A DNA stretch of 64,000 nt from Alloalcanivorax balearicus MACL04 (GTDB lineage: Bacteria > Pseudomonadota > Gammaproteobacteria > Pseudomonadales > Alcanivoracaceae). The DNA lies in NCBI RefSeq assembly GCF_025532145.1, contig NZ_ARXS01000014.1, positions 1 to 64,000 on the forward strand, given 5' to 3'. The notes beneath the pieces were generated by a model. That model saw only the letters and a program-made list of their open reading frames with translations, had not been told where the DNA came from and did no database searches. Shown one piece after another: positions 10,236 to 19,037 of the stretch. Position numbers and translations under genes: made by a program. The number at the start of each line of letters is the position of its first letter. The stretch's first letter is position 1.

Positions 10236-10667
10236 ATGAAAACCAAGCGACGGAACCAGCGCGGTTTTACCCTCCTGGAAATCATGGTGGTAGTGGCGAT
10301 TCTCGGCCTGCTGGCGGCGATGATCGTGCCCAACGTGATCGGTCAGGGGGAGCAGGCGAAGGTCGATATTGCCAAGACCAACATGTCCCGCATTGTCCAG
10401 CAGCTGGATATGTACAAGTTCAACAATGGCCGCTATCCGAGCACCGAGGAAGGTATCCGGGCTCTGGTGGAGCGTCCGGCGTCGGCGAAAAAATGGCCTG
10501 AGGGTGGCTATTTGCCGCAGATCCCCCAGGACCCCTGGGGTAATGATTACGTCTATCTGAGCCCGGGCGTGGACGGTCCTTTCGACCTTTACTCCCTGGG
10601 AGCGGACGGTGCTGAAGGTGGCACCGGTGTGGACGCCGACATCAGCTGGCGCGACAGCAGCAACTAA
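10236..10667 (+). CDS. gspG: Major pseudopilin GspG
   Basis: 143 residues. A short basic leader ends at the prepilin peptidase site QRG/FTLLEIMVV, with the conserved Glu at +5, followed by one hydrophobic helix. The C-terminal half has the GspG signature YPSTEEGIRAL and the Asp-rich loop GADGAEGGTGVDADI, which forms the calcium site in this family. It builds the shaft of the pseudopilus. AAGAAGGTGA just upstream supplies a good ribosome-binding site. Confidence 0.97.
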   Translation: MKTKRRNQRGFTLLEIMVVVAILGLLAAMIVPNVIGQGEQAKVDIAKTNMSRIVQQLDMYKFNNGRYPSTEEGIRALVERPASAKKWPEGGYLPQIPQDPWGNDYVYLSPGVDGPFDLYSLGADGAEGGTGVDADISWRDSSN

Positions 10668-10698
10668 CGCTGGCGACTGACGACCGGAAGGATCTGCC

Positions 10699-11418
10699 AT
10701 GCGGATGCAGCGCGGCTTCACCCTGCTGGAAATTCTGGTGGTTATCGGGTTGATGGCGATGCTGTCGTTGGCCGTGCTGGTGGTGCCGGTGTGGACCGAT
10801 GATGGCCGTCAGTTGGACACCAGTATCGCCAAGCTCACCGACCAACTGGTGTTGCTCAATGAGCAAAGCCTGTTTTCCGGCCGGCTGATGGCAATGCGTT
10901 TCACCGAGCGCGGCTGGACCCCGGTGGAATACGATGTGGGAGCGCGGGTGTTCCGTCCGGCGGAGGGCAACGGCCTCAGCGCCGAGTCCTTGCCAGAAGG
11001 CATCGAGTTATTGTGGGAAGTGGAGGAACTGGAGCGTGATGATGATGACCGGGTGACGCCGGTGAATCTCGGTGATGTGGCCAAACGGCTGGTGGACGAC
11101 AGCAAGTTTTCCGGTGGCATCGGGCTGCTGGACAAGGAGCAGTCGGAGAAAGACGAACAAGCCCGCTCCGAGCCATTGCCGCAGGTATTTTTCTTTCCCA
11201 GTGGTGAAACCACGCCGGTGTTGCTCACGCTCCGTGCCATCAACGAACCGGACCTGGAAATCCGCCGGCGCCTCACCGCTCTTGGCCAGATTCGCGACCC
11301 GGATGATGCGGAAGCCATTCGCGAAGAAGAAGAGCGCAGCCAGACCATCCGTGAGATGCGTACCCGGACCAGTGAAGATCCCGGTAGCCTGTTCAACCTG
11401 AAGCGGGACGAGCAATGA
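10699..11418 (+). CDS. gspH: Minor pseudopilin GspH (long form)
   Basis: 239 residues with the prepilin cleavage motif QRG/FTLLEILVV and a hydrophobic helix at about 6-25. The globular part is longer than the usual 150-190 residues of GspH. The extra length is a highly charged Glu/Arg/Asp-rich stretch (about 105-230), including REEEERSQTIREMRTR. It overlaps gspI by 4 nt (ATGA). Position and leader support GspH; the long charged region is unusual. Confidence 0.88.
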   Translation: MRMQRGFTLLEILVVIGLMAMLSLAVLVVPVWTDDGRQLDTSIAKLTDQLVLLNEQSLFSGRLMAMRFTERGWTPVEYDVGARVFRPAEGNGLSAESLPEGIELLWEVEELERDDDDRVTPVNLGDVAKRLVDDSKFSGGIGLLDKEQSEKDEQARSEPLPQVFFFPSGETTPVLLTLRAINEPDLEIRRRLTALGQIRDPDDAEAIREEEERSQTIREMRTRTSEDPGSLFNLKRDEQ

Positions 11419-11834
11419 AGACGCAGAGCGGGTTCACCCTGGTGGAAGTGCTGCTGGCCCTGGCCGTTCTGTCCCTGGCGATGATCGCGCTTGGGCAGAC
11501 CCTGGGCGCCAGCGCCGTGGCCTACCGCAACATCGACGACACCCGGCTGGCTTATATGGTGGCGGCGGACAAACTGGTGGAAATGCAGACCTTCCAGCTG
11601 TGGCCGGAAAACGGGGAACAGGATGACCGCGTCAAATATGGCGAGCGCGAATGGTGGGTGCAAACCAAAATCAGCGATGGCCCCTATCCGGATACCCGCC
11701 GCGTGGATATCGATGTGGGGCCGCTGATCGACGATGAGGAAATGGGGCTGGCATACAGTCTCGCCAGTCTGATCGGCAAACCCGCCGCCGCCATGGGCGA
11801 GAACGGCAACAACCAGAACAACCCGGGGGGATAA
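11415..11834 (+). CDS. gspI: Minor pseudopilin GspI
   Basis: 139 residues. The leader MKTQSG/FTLVEVLLALAVL matches the GspI class, followed by the family pattern of Ala and Tyr residues ahead of ADKLVEMQ. GspI forms the pseudopilus tip with GspJ and GspK. The gene overlaps gspH by 4 nt and gspJ by 1 nt, so the minor pseudopilins are translationally coupled. Confidence 0.93.
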   Translation: MKTQSGFTLVEVLLALAVLSLAMIALGQTLGASAVAYRNIDDTRLAYMVAADKLVEMQTFQLWPENGEQDDRVKYGEREWWVQTKISDGPYPDTRRVDIDVGPLIDDEEMGLAYSLASLIGKPAAAMGENGNNQNNPGG

Positions 11835-12457
11835 TGCGCCAGCGTGGCTTTACCTTGCTGGAAATGCTGGTGGTGATCGGCATCTTCGCCATGATGTACA
11901 TAGTGGCGGTGGAGTTTCTCGGCAACGCGCTGGATAGCCGGGAGCAGCTGGCCGAAGGCGCCACCGAGATGGAAAACAGCCAGCGCGCGGTGACCTATCT
12001 CACCCTCGATTTCGAGCAGCTTATTTCCCGTCCCGTACGGGATGGCTATGGCGACTACCAGCCGGCCATGATCGGCACCGAGCAATACGTGGAGTTCACT
12101 CGCTTGGGCTGGTCCAATCCCTTTCAATTGCGCCGCCGCAGTGAGATGCAGAGGGTCATCTACGTTTTCGAGAACGGCACTTTGTACCGGCGTTACTGGC
12201 CGGTGCTCGATACCACCGTGGCCACGGAATATCAGGAAGACGTTCTGATCGACAACGTCAAACGCTTCACCGTGCGCTACCTGGACCAGAACGATCAGGG
12301 TGAGTGGCAGTGGCTGGAATTCTGGCCCGAGCCGAATGTGGCGACCCAGCCGGTTTGGTTGCAGCGGTTGCCGCGCAGCGTCGAAATCAGTGTTGAACTG
12401 GAAAGCGGCGATGTTCTGCACCGCTTCTTCCGCACGGTGGTGAACCCATGGGCGTGA
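11834..12457 (+). CDS. gspJ: Minor pseudopilin GspJ
   Basis: 207 residues. The cleavage site is QRG/FTLLEMLVVIGIF, and the globular domain has the GspJ-typical ENSQRAVTYLTLDFEQLISR (about 50-70). It is part of the tip complex with GspI and GspK. The end overlaps the start of gspK by 10 nt. Confidence 0.94.
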   Translation: MRQRGFTLLEMLVVIGIFAMMYIVAVEFLGNALDSREQLAEGATEMENSQRAVTYLTLDFEQLISRPVRDGYGDYQPAMIGTEQYVEFTRLGWSNPFQLRRRSEMQRVIYVFENGTLYRRYWPVLDTTVATEYQEDVLIDNVKRFTVRYLDQNDQGEWQWLEFWPEPNVATQPVWLQRLPRSVEISVELESGDVLHRFFRTVVNPWA

Positions 12458-13539
12458 CCGCGATGAGCCCTCGCCGCCAGCGCGGCATGGCCCTGATTAT
12501 CGTTTTGATGCTGTTCGCCATCCTTGCCGCGGTGGCCACGGAAGTGATGTTCCGCCAGGACCGTTTCCGTACCCGCGCCGACAACCTGCTGCAATGGGAC
12601 AAGCGCTATCAATATGCCATGGCGGTGGAAGTGGTGGCCACGCAGGGGCTGATCGACGATCTGGAAGACGACAAGCGCAATAACGCCATGGTGGACGATT
12701 GCGTGGAAGAGCAATGGGCGGTGGAACTGCCCGCCACGCCCTATGAAGACGCCATCCTCAGTGCCTCGGTGCAAGATTTGCAGGGCCGCTTCAACCTCAA
12801 CTGGCTGGGCACCGCCAGTGGCCCCGGATTTGAGCGCAATGAGGAAAACCGGGAGCGCCTGCGGAGATTGCTGGAGCAGGTGCTGCCGGAGCCCAATAAG
12901 GCTTCCCTGTTGTCCAATGAGATGGCGGACTGGATTGATACCAACAACATCGTCGACAACGTGGAAGGGGCGGAGGACTCCGAGTATCGCTCCCGTCGCA
13001 CGCCGAACATGGCGGTGGCGCACGAAACCGAATTGCGCGCGCTGCGCAGCTTCACCGTCGAGGATCTGTTTCCGGACATGATGATGTGGGGGCTGTTCAC
13101 CGCGCTGCCATCGGGCACCAAGCTGAATGTCAACACAGCACCGCAGCCGGTGCTGGACGCGGTGCTGGGGACCATGGCGGGCAACGAAGCCGCCGAAGCG
13201 GTGATGGCATTGCGCGAAGAAGGGCCGATCGCCAATGTCGACGACGTCATGGCACTGGCTCCGTTTACGTCCCTCGATGACGAGCAAAAACAGAACCTGT
13301 CAGGCATGCTGTCGGTGGGTAGCGAATATTTTCAGATTATGGTGGATGTGGAAGTGGACGGGCAGGTCAGCCGTCTTGTCAGTCGGTTGCGCCGCTCCTC
13401 CCAGGGCGGGCCGGACGGCACCCGGGTGTTCAGTCGTCAGGTGACGCCGCTGCTGAGCCCCCTCGAACCGGCTTGCAATCCCTTCTACAATGCGGAAAAC
13501 GAAAGCAATAATACCGTGGAACTGAACCCGAACGGCTAG
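12448..13539 (+). CDS. gspK: Minor pseudopilin GspK
   Basis: 363 residues, the large tip pseudopilin. The leader QRG/MALIIVLMLFAI lacks the Glu at +5, as is normal for GspK. Characteristic pieces are LQDLQGRFNLNWL-type (VQDLQGRFN), LSNEMADWID and LNVNTAPQPVLDA. ATG 12463 is an alternative start. It sits at the pseudopilus tip and is thought to control its length. Confidence 0.95.
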   Translation: MGVTAMSPRRQRGMALIIVLMLFAILAAVATEVMFRQDRFRTRADNLLQWDKRYQYAMAVEVVATQGLIDDLEDDKRNNAMVDDCVEEQWAVELPATPYEDAILSASVQDLQGRFNLNWLGTASGPGFERNEENRERLRRLLEQVLPEPNKASLLSNEMADWIDTNNIVDNVEGAEDSEYRSRRTPNMAVAHETELRALRSFTVEDLFPDMMMWGLFTALPSGTKLNVNTAPQPVLDAVLGTMAGNEAAEAVMALREEGPIANVDDVMALAPFTSLDDEQKQNLSGMLSVGSEYFQIMVDVEVDGQVSRLVSRLRRSSQGGPDGTRVFSRQVTPLLSPLEPACNPFYNAENESNNTVELNPNG

Positions 13540-13580
13540 GCCCGTAGCGGCGGTTAAATAAACGGAAAAGGACGAGATTT

Positions 13581-14783
13581 GTGGCCACAGCACTGATTTA
13601 TCTGGCCCCGGGGGCATTCCGTAATGGACTCGCCGCAAGCCCGGCGCTGTACCAGGAATCGCCGGCGGACCCGGTGAGCGAGGGCAGTCTGCCGCAGGCG
13701 CTGGAGGCGCTGCATGGGGGCAGTGCGCGGATCGTCATCGGCGGCGCCGATGCCTTGTGCACCCACGTCAACCTGTCACGGAAGCAAGCGCGTCATCTGC
13801 AAAGGGTATTGCCCTTTCTGCTGGAGGAGCAGTTGCTGGACGCCCCCGAGCGGCTTTGGTTCGCCGCCGGCAAAGGCGATCACGGCCGCTACCCGGTCAC
13901 CGTGGTGGACCGGGAAGCCGTGGATGCCCTGCTGGCCCTGGCCAGGGATGTGCATGTGCACATCACCAGCATCAAGTCCCTGGGGGATGTGCTGGCCCGC
14001 AGTGCGCCGGTGGCAGTGGCGGTACCAGGCTGCCAGACACTGGTGCTGGATAGGGAGCGGGCCCTCAGCTACGCGGACGAAGCCCAACTGAGCTCGCTGA
14101 TGGCGCTGTGCGCGGCCCCGGAAGCGGAGGAGTTCGAGATCACAGGGGAGCCAGTCTCAAACGATCCGGAACAGCCCCTGGCTCGTGTGGAGTCTCCCAC
14201 CGCTCTGTTTCAGCAACTCCGGGACGGCATCAATGACGCTGGCACCGTGGAGATCCTGCAGGGCGCTCTGGCCCCGCGCCAGAACCGCCGGGGCGGTCCC
14301 TCTCCATGGGCGCCATGGAAACCGGTACTGGGGTTGGCCGCGGCGGTGTTCGTGCTGTCCCTGGTGGCGTTGGGCGTCCAGACCTGGCGCTATGAACGGG
14401 CCGCGGATCAGGCTCTCGCCGATGCCGGCAAACTCTATCAAAGTCTGTTCCCGGGAGATCGGGCCACCGCCGGTTTGCGGCGGCAATTCGAGGCCCGGCT
14501 GGCCCGCCTTTCCAGTGGCGGTGGCGCCACCGGCAGTGCCAGATTGTTCCAGGTACTACCTTCGGTGGCGGCGGTGCTTTCCGCCAGCGAAGTGGAGCCC
14601 AAACGGCTGCAATTCGATGAACGTCAGGGCAATTTGCTGCTGGATCTGGGCGCCAAGGAATATGCCGACCTGGAGAAACTGCAAACCGCATTACGGGAAA
14701 AAGGCGTCAATGCGTCCATCGCCAACTATCGCAATGGCCCCAATGGGGTCACCGCGCGTATTCGGGTGGAGCAGGCCGGATGA
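13581..14783 (+). CDS. gspL: Type II secretion system protein GspL
   Basis: 400 residues with an actin-fold-like cytoplasmic domain (about 1-240), one membrane segment at about 251-270 (GLAAAVFVLSLVALG), and a C-terminal ferredoxin-like periplasmic domain. HLQRVLPFLLEEQL is typical of the family. GspL recruits GspE to the platform and pairs with GspM. The start is GTG 13581, 5-6 nt after AAAGGACGAG. The end overlaps gspM by 4 nt. Confidence 0.93.
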   Translation: MATALIYLAPGAFRNGLAASPALYQESPADPVSEGSLPQALEALHGGSARIVIGGADALCTHVNLSRKQARHLQRVLPFLLEEQLLDAPERLWFAAGKGDHGRYPVTVVDREAVDALLALARDVHVHITSIKSLGDVLARSAPVAVAVPGCQTLVLDRERALSYADEAQLSSLMALCAAPEAEEFEITGEPVSNDPEQPLARVESPTALFQQLRDGINDAGTVEILQGALAPRQNRRGGPSPWAPWKPVLGLAAAVFVLSLVALGVQTWRYERAADQALADAGKLYQSLFPGDRATAGLRRQFEARLARLSSGGGATGSARLFQVLPSVAAVLSASEVEPKRLQFDERQGNLLLDLGAKEYADLEKLQTALREKGVNASIANYRNGPNGVTARIRVEQAG

Positions 14784-15310
14784 AACAGCAAATAGAGCAA
14801 GCCCGAAGCCAATTGAACAAGCGTCTGCGGCCCGCCTTTGAATGGTATGCCTCCAGGGAGCCCCGGGAGCAAACCATTCTGCAGTTGCTCGCCGCTGTCC
14901 TGGTGTTGTTCCTGATTTACGCGTTGATCTGGCAGCCGGTCTGGAACGCGCGGGAATCCGCTCGTCAGCGTTACGTAGCCAACGAACAAACACGGCAGTG
15001 GATCGAACTGAACGCGCCGGCGGTGCGCGAAGCCCGTGGCCAAAGCGATACTCGCAACAAGACCAGCGCCTTCGGCGATAACTGGGTCAGCGAGATCAGC
15101 CGCTCGGCACAGAACCACGGCCTTACCCTGCAGGGGTTCACCCCCGACGGTGACCGCTCGGTGAGGATTCAACTGGAAGACCAGCCCGCCAATGCCGTGC
15201 TGATCTGGCTGCATTTCCTCGAAGAGCAGGGCCTCAACCTGGGTACCCTGGAGCTGGGGCCCGGCAACGAGCCCGGCACTGCCACGCTACGTGCTTCCCT
15301 GAGCCGCTAG
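14780..15310 (+). CDS. gspM: Type II secretion system protein GspM
   Basis: 176 residues. A cytoplasmic N-terminus with the characteristic WYASREPREQ lies just ahead of one membrane segment (about 33-52). A coiled periplasmic stretch and a small ferredoxin-like domain ending in LEPG-type sequence follow. It stabilises GspL. This is the last recognisable gsp gene here; gspC, gspD and gspN are not in the window. Confidence 0.92.
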   Translation: MKQQIEQARSQLNKRLRPAFEWYASREPREQTILQLLAAVLVLFLIYALIWQPVWNARESARQRYVANEQTRQWIELNAPAVREARGQSDTRNKTSAFGDNWVSEISRSAQNHGLTLQGFTPDGDRSVRIQLEDQPANAVLIWLHFLEEQGLNLGTLELGPGNEPGTATLRASLSR

Positions 15311-15313
15311 TTG

Positions 15314-16054
15314 ATGAAGGGGCGCGTTGGTGGCGCCGCCGCCCTGGCGGCCTGGTGGCTGTATACCCTCAACGCCATGGTCCTGGCGCTCGGCGTTAGC
15401 TGGGGGCTCTACAGCCTGTGCGACTATGGCTACTCGTTCTGGTATCCAACCCTGGATATTGAGGAGCACATCCGGGAATACGGCCCTCAGAACCGATACC
15501 GTAGGGACTTCGAGCGGCTCGAAGCGGAGCAGTATCAAGCGCTGTTTCACCAAATCCGCGAGGCCGTCCACGACAACGGCGAAGGGTTGGAAGACATTCA
15601 CTATCCCAATCGCCTGGAGCAACCGGTCCCGCTGCTGCGGGAGGCGGAAATCCTGCACCTCAGGGATGTGGCCCACCTGATCCGCCTGGGAACGGTGATC
15701 ACGCTGATTGCCGCCTGCCTCTGGTGGCCATTGGCCTTATGGGTACGGTATCAGCGCCGACCGGCCGCTGGCCGTCGCCTTATCGCCCTGGCGGTGCCGT
15801 TGCTGGGACTGGCGGGTTGGCTGCTGGTGGCCGGTCCTGAGGCGGTGTTTTACCAGTTTCATATCTGGCTTTTTCCGCCCGAACATGAATGGTTTTTCTA
15901 CTGGCAGGATTCACTCATGAGCACATTGATGAAAGCGCCAGTGTTGTTCGGCGGTATCGCCCTGGTGCTGTCCGCCGGGATTGCCGTACTGACGCCTGTG
16001 ATTTATTTCACCGGTCTGCGGCTGGCGGGGCGGGGGAGTCCTGCCAGCGCATGA
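15314..16054 (+). CDS. DUF1461 (TIGR01906-type) integral membrane protein
   Basis: 246 residues from ATG 15314. Four hydrophobic segments lie at about 14-34, 122-143, 155-176 and 212-238. A large loop between the first two contains LEDIHYP and LHLRDV, and a second loop contains FHIWLFPPEHEW and FYWQDSLM. These loops match the DUF1461 membrane family, whose biochemical role is unknown. It begins 3 nt after gspM and overlaps the next gene by 4 nt (ATGA), so it looks like part of the same operon, although no link to secretion is established. Confidence 0.75.
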   Translation: MKGRVGGAAALAAWWLYTLNAMVLALGVSWGLYSLCDYGYSFWYPTLDIEEHIREYGPQNRYRRDFERLEAEQYQALFHQIREAVHDNGEGLEDIHYPNRLEQPVPLLREAEILHLRDVAHLIRLGTVITLIAACLWWPLALWVRYQRRPAAGRRLIALAVPLLGLAGWLLVAGPEAVFYQFHIWLFPPEHEWFFYWQDSLMSTLMKAPVLFGGIALVLSAGIAVLTPVIYFTGLRLAGRGSPASA

Positions 16055-18090
16055 GTGGTATCGAAGTACTGGGCCCGGACGCCATTGGGGCCGAGAACGT
16101 TCAGCGCTGGGCAGCATCGGGGTTGCCGGTACCGCCGAGCTGGCGGGTCAGCCGGGAGACGGTACTGGCACTGCAGGTGGACGATCTCGCCCGTCGTTTA
16201 CGTGCTTTACCGCGTATGTTCGGCCGGCAACGCCGCTGGGTGCTGCATCATGGCGTGATGAATCCCCGTTCCCGACGGGAAAGCCTGCTGAAACTGGACA
16301 GTGACCAGGCGCTGGCCCGCGCCCTCCATCAGTTGTTCGAACACCGCCCCGGCCCGGATCACGCGATCATCCAGGCATTGCCGGACTTGCAGGCCGCCGG
16401 GGTGCTGTTCACTCGCCATCCGCTGCGTCAGGATCTGCCCCACATGGTGGTGGAGGGTGTTCCCGCCGGGGCAGGGGGACGACAACGGCTGGTGTTCGAT
16501 ACCGATGGACGGCTGGTGCACCATGGTGATGGCTCTCCGGCCCTGGACCGGATCGTGCCCGCCGAGGCTCTGGTGACTCTGGGGCATTTGCTGCGCAATC
16601 AGTTTGACCATCCGCAGGCCGGGGAATGGGTATATGACGGCGAGCGGATCTGGCTGCTGCAGAGCCTGCCGGTGGGGTCACTGCCAGTGCCCGAGGAAGC
16701 CTGGAACCGGCGGGCCGGCGGTGCCCTGTTCAATCAGGCCCTGACCCCGCTGTGGTATACCCTGGAAGGGCGCTGGCTGAAAACCGCCTTTTGGTGGCCA
16801 TTGGCTCGTCGTCACGGCTGGAAGGAACTGGAGAACGTCGAGCCTTACCGGCGACAGCACAGCCATTTGTACAGTAACGGGCTTTACTTTCGCCGCCTGG
16901 CGGAAACCTGGCCGGCGGCCTGGTTACAGGTACCGCCCGCCTGGCAGCCGCCGGAGTCCCTGGACGACCTGACCACCCGCCGGCGGCCATCACCACCACG
17001 TCGGCGCTGGCTGTGGACGCTGGCGGTGCTGGAGCGCCGCTTGAAACAGCTCCACCTGAAACAAGAGCGGGTCGTGAACAGCGACCGGGATGCCCTCTGG
17101 CACCAACTGATCGCGTTGGATCGCATTGGCGAACGGCTGGCCCGTCTGGAAGGCCGGTTGTGTTACTTGTGGCTGCCGGAATTGCCGGAGTCCCATGACC
17201 AGCCCTTTCCGCTCACATCGCTGCTGACGGCCTCCGAACTGCGAGCGCTGGACCAGGCCCTTAATCTGGGAAAGAGGGATGTGAAGGACGCGGGGCAGGG
17301 GGCAGTGCTGGCGACGCTGCGCCCTGGCGATGACCCGGTGCACGCGCCAGTGCAGGACAGCCCTTCTTTGCAGGCGGTATTGGAGGCCGTCGGAGAACGG
17401 CGCCGGCGTCATGATCCCGGCGACCGGTTGGATCCGGCGGTGGCCGCCTGGTTGTCGTTGGCAAAGCGGGCGCGGGCGTTGCGGCAGGCGTTGGCACAAC
17501 AACTGCGGGAATGGTTGGTCCATGCGGCCGGAGAGTTGGTATCGCAAGAGTTGCTGGCTCATCCGGACGATATCCATTTTCTGTATTTCGATGAGCTGTG
17601 GACCTTGTGGATGCAGCGCCGCATTCCCAAATCCGCCGCCGGGCGCATCATCGCCCAGCGTAAGGTCCGCTACCTGGAAGACGCTTTGGTCGGCGCGCCG
17701 GACTGGAAAATGGACCGCATCGGCTACGGTTTCGGGGGTAACACCGCCGAGCCATTATTACTCGGACTGCCTTTGGTGGCGGGGCGAGTGGAAGGGCCGG
17801 TCCGCCGGCTCTGCAGCGCCTGGGCACTGAACAACATCCAGCCCGGCGATGTGTTGGTGGTGGATGAAGTGGACGCCGCCTGGACCCCCTGGCTGGCGCG
17901 CGCCGGCGCCTTGATCCTGAGCCGCCGGGACCCGGCCAATCCCGCCGCCAGCCTGGCCCGGGCCTGCGGCATCCCGGCGGTATGGGGGCTGGCCGATGCC
18001 CTGCACGGTGTGCGCGACGAGGAGTGGGTGACCCTGGACGGCGCGGCGGGCACCGTGGCCCGGAACACGTCGCCGGTGCCGGGCGGCTAG
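16051..18090 (+). CDS. PEP-utilising enzyme / PPDK-like protein lacking the catalytic histidine (putative pseudoenzyme)
   Basis: 679 residues. The N-terminal part (about 1-215) resembles a degenerate PEP synthase/PPDK ATP-grasp domain (GLPVPPSW at the start, AAGVLFTRHPL near 120). The middle has no recognised domain. The C-terminal swivelling domain is clear, with PGDVLVVDEVD, AWTPWLARAGALI and ARACGIPAVWG. In PEP synthase and rifampin phosphotransferase, the phosphorylated His precedes AAIVARE-type sequence; here that position is Pro631 (ANPAASLAR). Phosphoryl transfer by the standard route is therefore unlikely. It overlaps the DUF1461 gene by 4 nt. Its TAG stop is the sequence duplicated by the adjacent insertion sequence. 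Its function is unknown. Confidence 0.7.
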   Translation: MSGIEVLGPDAIGAENVQRWAASGLPVPPSWRVSRETVLALQVDDLARRLRALPRMFGRQRRWVLHHGVMNPRSRRESLLKLDSDQALARALHQLFEHRPGPDHAIIQALPDLQAAGVLFTRHPLRQDLPHMVVEGVPAGAGGRQRLVFDTDGRLVHHGDGSPALDRIVPAEALVTLGHLLRNQFDHPQAGEWVYDGERIWLLQSLPVGSLPVPEEAWNRRAGGALFNQALTPLWYTLEGRWLKTAFWWPLARRHGWKELENVEPYRRQHSHLYSNGLYFRRLAETWPAAWLQVPPAWQPPESLDDLTTRRRPSPPRRRWLWTLAVLERRLKQLHLKQERVVNSDRDALWHQLIALDRIGERLARLEGRLCYLWLPELPESHDQPFPLTSLLTASELRALDQALNLGKRDVKDAGQGAVLATLRPGDDPVHAPVQDSPSLQAVLEAVGERRRRHDPGDRLDPAVAAWLSLAKRARALRQALAQQLREWLVHAAGELVSQELLAHPDDIHFLYFDELWTLWMQRRIPKSAAGRIIAQRKVRYLEDALVGAPDWKMDRIGYGFGGNTAEPLLLGLPLVAGRVEGPVRRLCSAWALNNIQPGDVLVVDEVDAAWTPWLARAGALILSRRDPANPAASLARACGIPAVWGLADALHGVRDEEWVTLDGAAGTVARNTSPVPGG

Positions 18091-18091
18091 T
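18086..18091. repeat. Target-site duplication of the insertion sequence, left copy
   Basis: GCTAGT at 18086-18091 is repeated at 19121-19126, immediately outside the two ends of the insertion sequence. This is a 6-bp duplication matching the NCTAGN preference known for IS481. The left copy contains the TAG stop of the PEP-utilising homologue and, on the other strand, the TAG stop of the transposase. Confidence 0.9.
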
Positions 18092-19037
18092 TGTGTAAAG
18101 CCACCAGGTTGTTCAGTAAGGGCAGTCGGCTGACGGGAGGCTGATAGCCGAGGCTGGAGTGAGGTCGATGCCAGTTGTACTGATGCAGCCAGGTGGCCAG
18201 GTATTCCGCCCGCTGATCGGCGTTGTCATAGGCTCGAGCATAGGCCCACTCATGCAACGCCGTTTGGATCAGCCTTTCGGCCTTGCCGTTGGTGCGTGGC
18301 CGGTAAGGTCGGGTTGTTGTGTGTTTTAGCCCCAGACGCCGACAGGCGCGCGCGAAGGCCTTGGAACGATAACAGGCGCCGTTGTCGGTCAGGACCCGGT
18401 GGAAGCGAATGCCCAGATGGCGGTAGTACCGCACTGCGGCGATCAGGGCCCGCCACGCACTGGCACCGGTTTCATCGGGCTTGATGCAGGCCCAGGCGAT
18501 GCGGCTGTGGTCGTCGATGGCGACATGCACGTAGTCCCAACCGGCCCCTCGTGAGGTGCCTTTCTGCCGATCGCGAGTCACTCGGTGGCCGGGCCGGTCG
18601 AAGCGGCCCAGCTTCTTGATATCCAGGTGTAGCAACTCACCGGGCGCTTCTCGCTCATAGCGGTTGGGCGGTTCTGCCGGCTCCAGAGCGGCGAGCCGGT
18701 TCAGGCCCTCGCGGTGCAGCAGGCGGGCGATGGTACTGACACTGATGCCCGTCTCCTGATGGATCTGACGGTAGATCCGGCGCTTGCGGCGAGCGTTGAT
18801 GATGCTCTGGCGCTGGTCATCGCTAATCTGGTGGGGGCATCGGTGTGGCCTTGAGGAGCGGTTTTCCAGGCCGGGCAAGCCTTCCTGGCGATATCGAGCG
18901 AGCCACTTGTAGGCGGTGCGCACGCTCACGCCCATCGCCTGGGCGGCCTCCTCGGGCCGCAGACCGTGTTCTAGAATGCGAGTCACGAGCAAGGCTCGAC
19001 CATGGACGGTTAATCGGGCATTTTGGTGGCTGTTCAT
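18087..19037 (-). CDS. IS481-family DDE transposase
   Basis: 316 residues. An N-terminal helix-turn-helix (about 10-65; RPEEAAQAMGVSVRTAYKW) is followed by a second winged-helix region and an rve integrase core. The DDE residues are in LHLDIKK, VLTDNGACYR and NGKAERLIQ, and the C-terminal HQYNWHRPHSSLGYQPP is typical of IS481. The frame runs past the end of the element: the last Asn codon spans the junction and TAG comes from the duplicated target. The start ATG 19037 has AGGAG 6 nt upstream but lies in one arm of a perfect 14-bp inverted repeat. Confidence 0.94.
   Translation of the reverse strand: MNSHQNARLTVHGRALLVTRILEHGLRPEEAAQAMGVSVRTAYKWLARYRQEGLPGLENRSSRPHRCPHQISDDQRQSIINARRKRRIYRQIHQETGISVSTIARLLHREGLNRLAALEPAEPPNRYEREAPGELLHLDIKKLGRFDRPGHRVTRDRQKGTSRGAGWDYVHVAIDDHSRIAWACIKPDETGASAWRALIAAVRYYRHLGIRFHRVLTDNGACYRSKAFARACRRLGLKHTTTRPYRPRTNGKAERLIQTALHEWAYARAYDNADQRAEYLATWLHQYNWHRPHSSLGYQPPVSRLPLLNNLVALHN

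Noticed and set aside
15889-16050. N-terminal extension of the PEP-utilising homologue
   Set aside because: It would overlap the DUF1461 gene by more than 160 bp. The ATG at 16051 gives a standard ATGA coupling and begins where family similarity begins.
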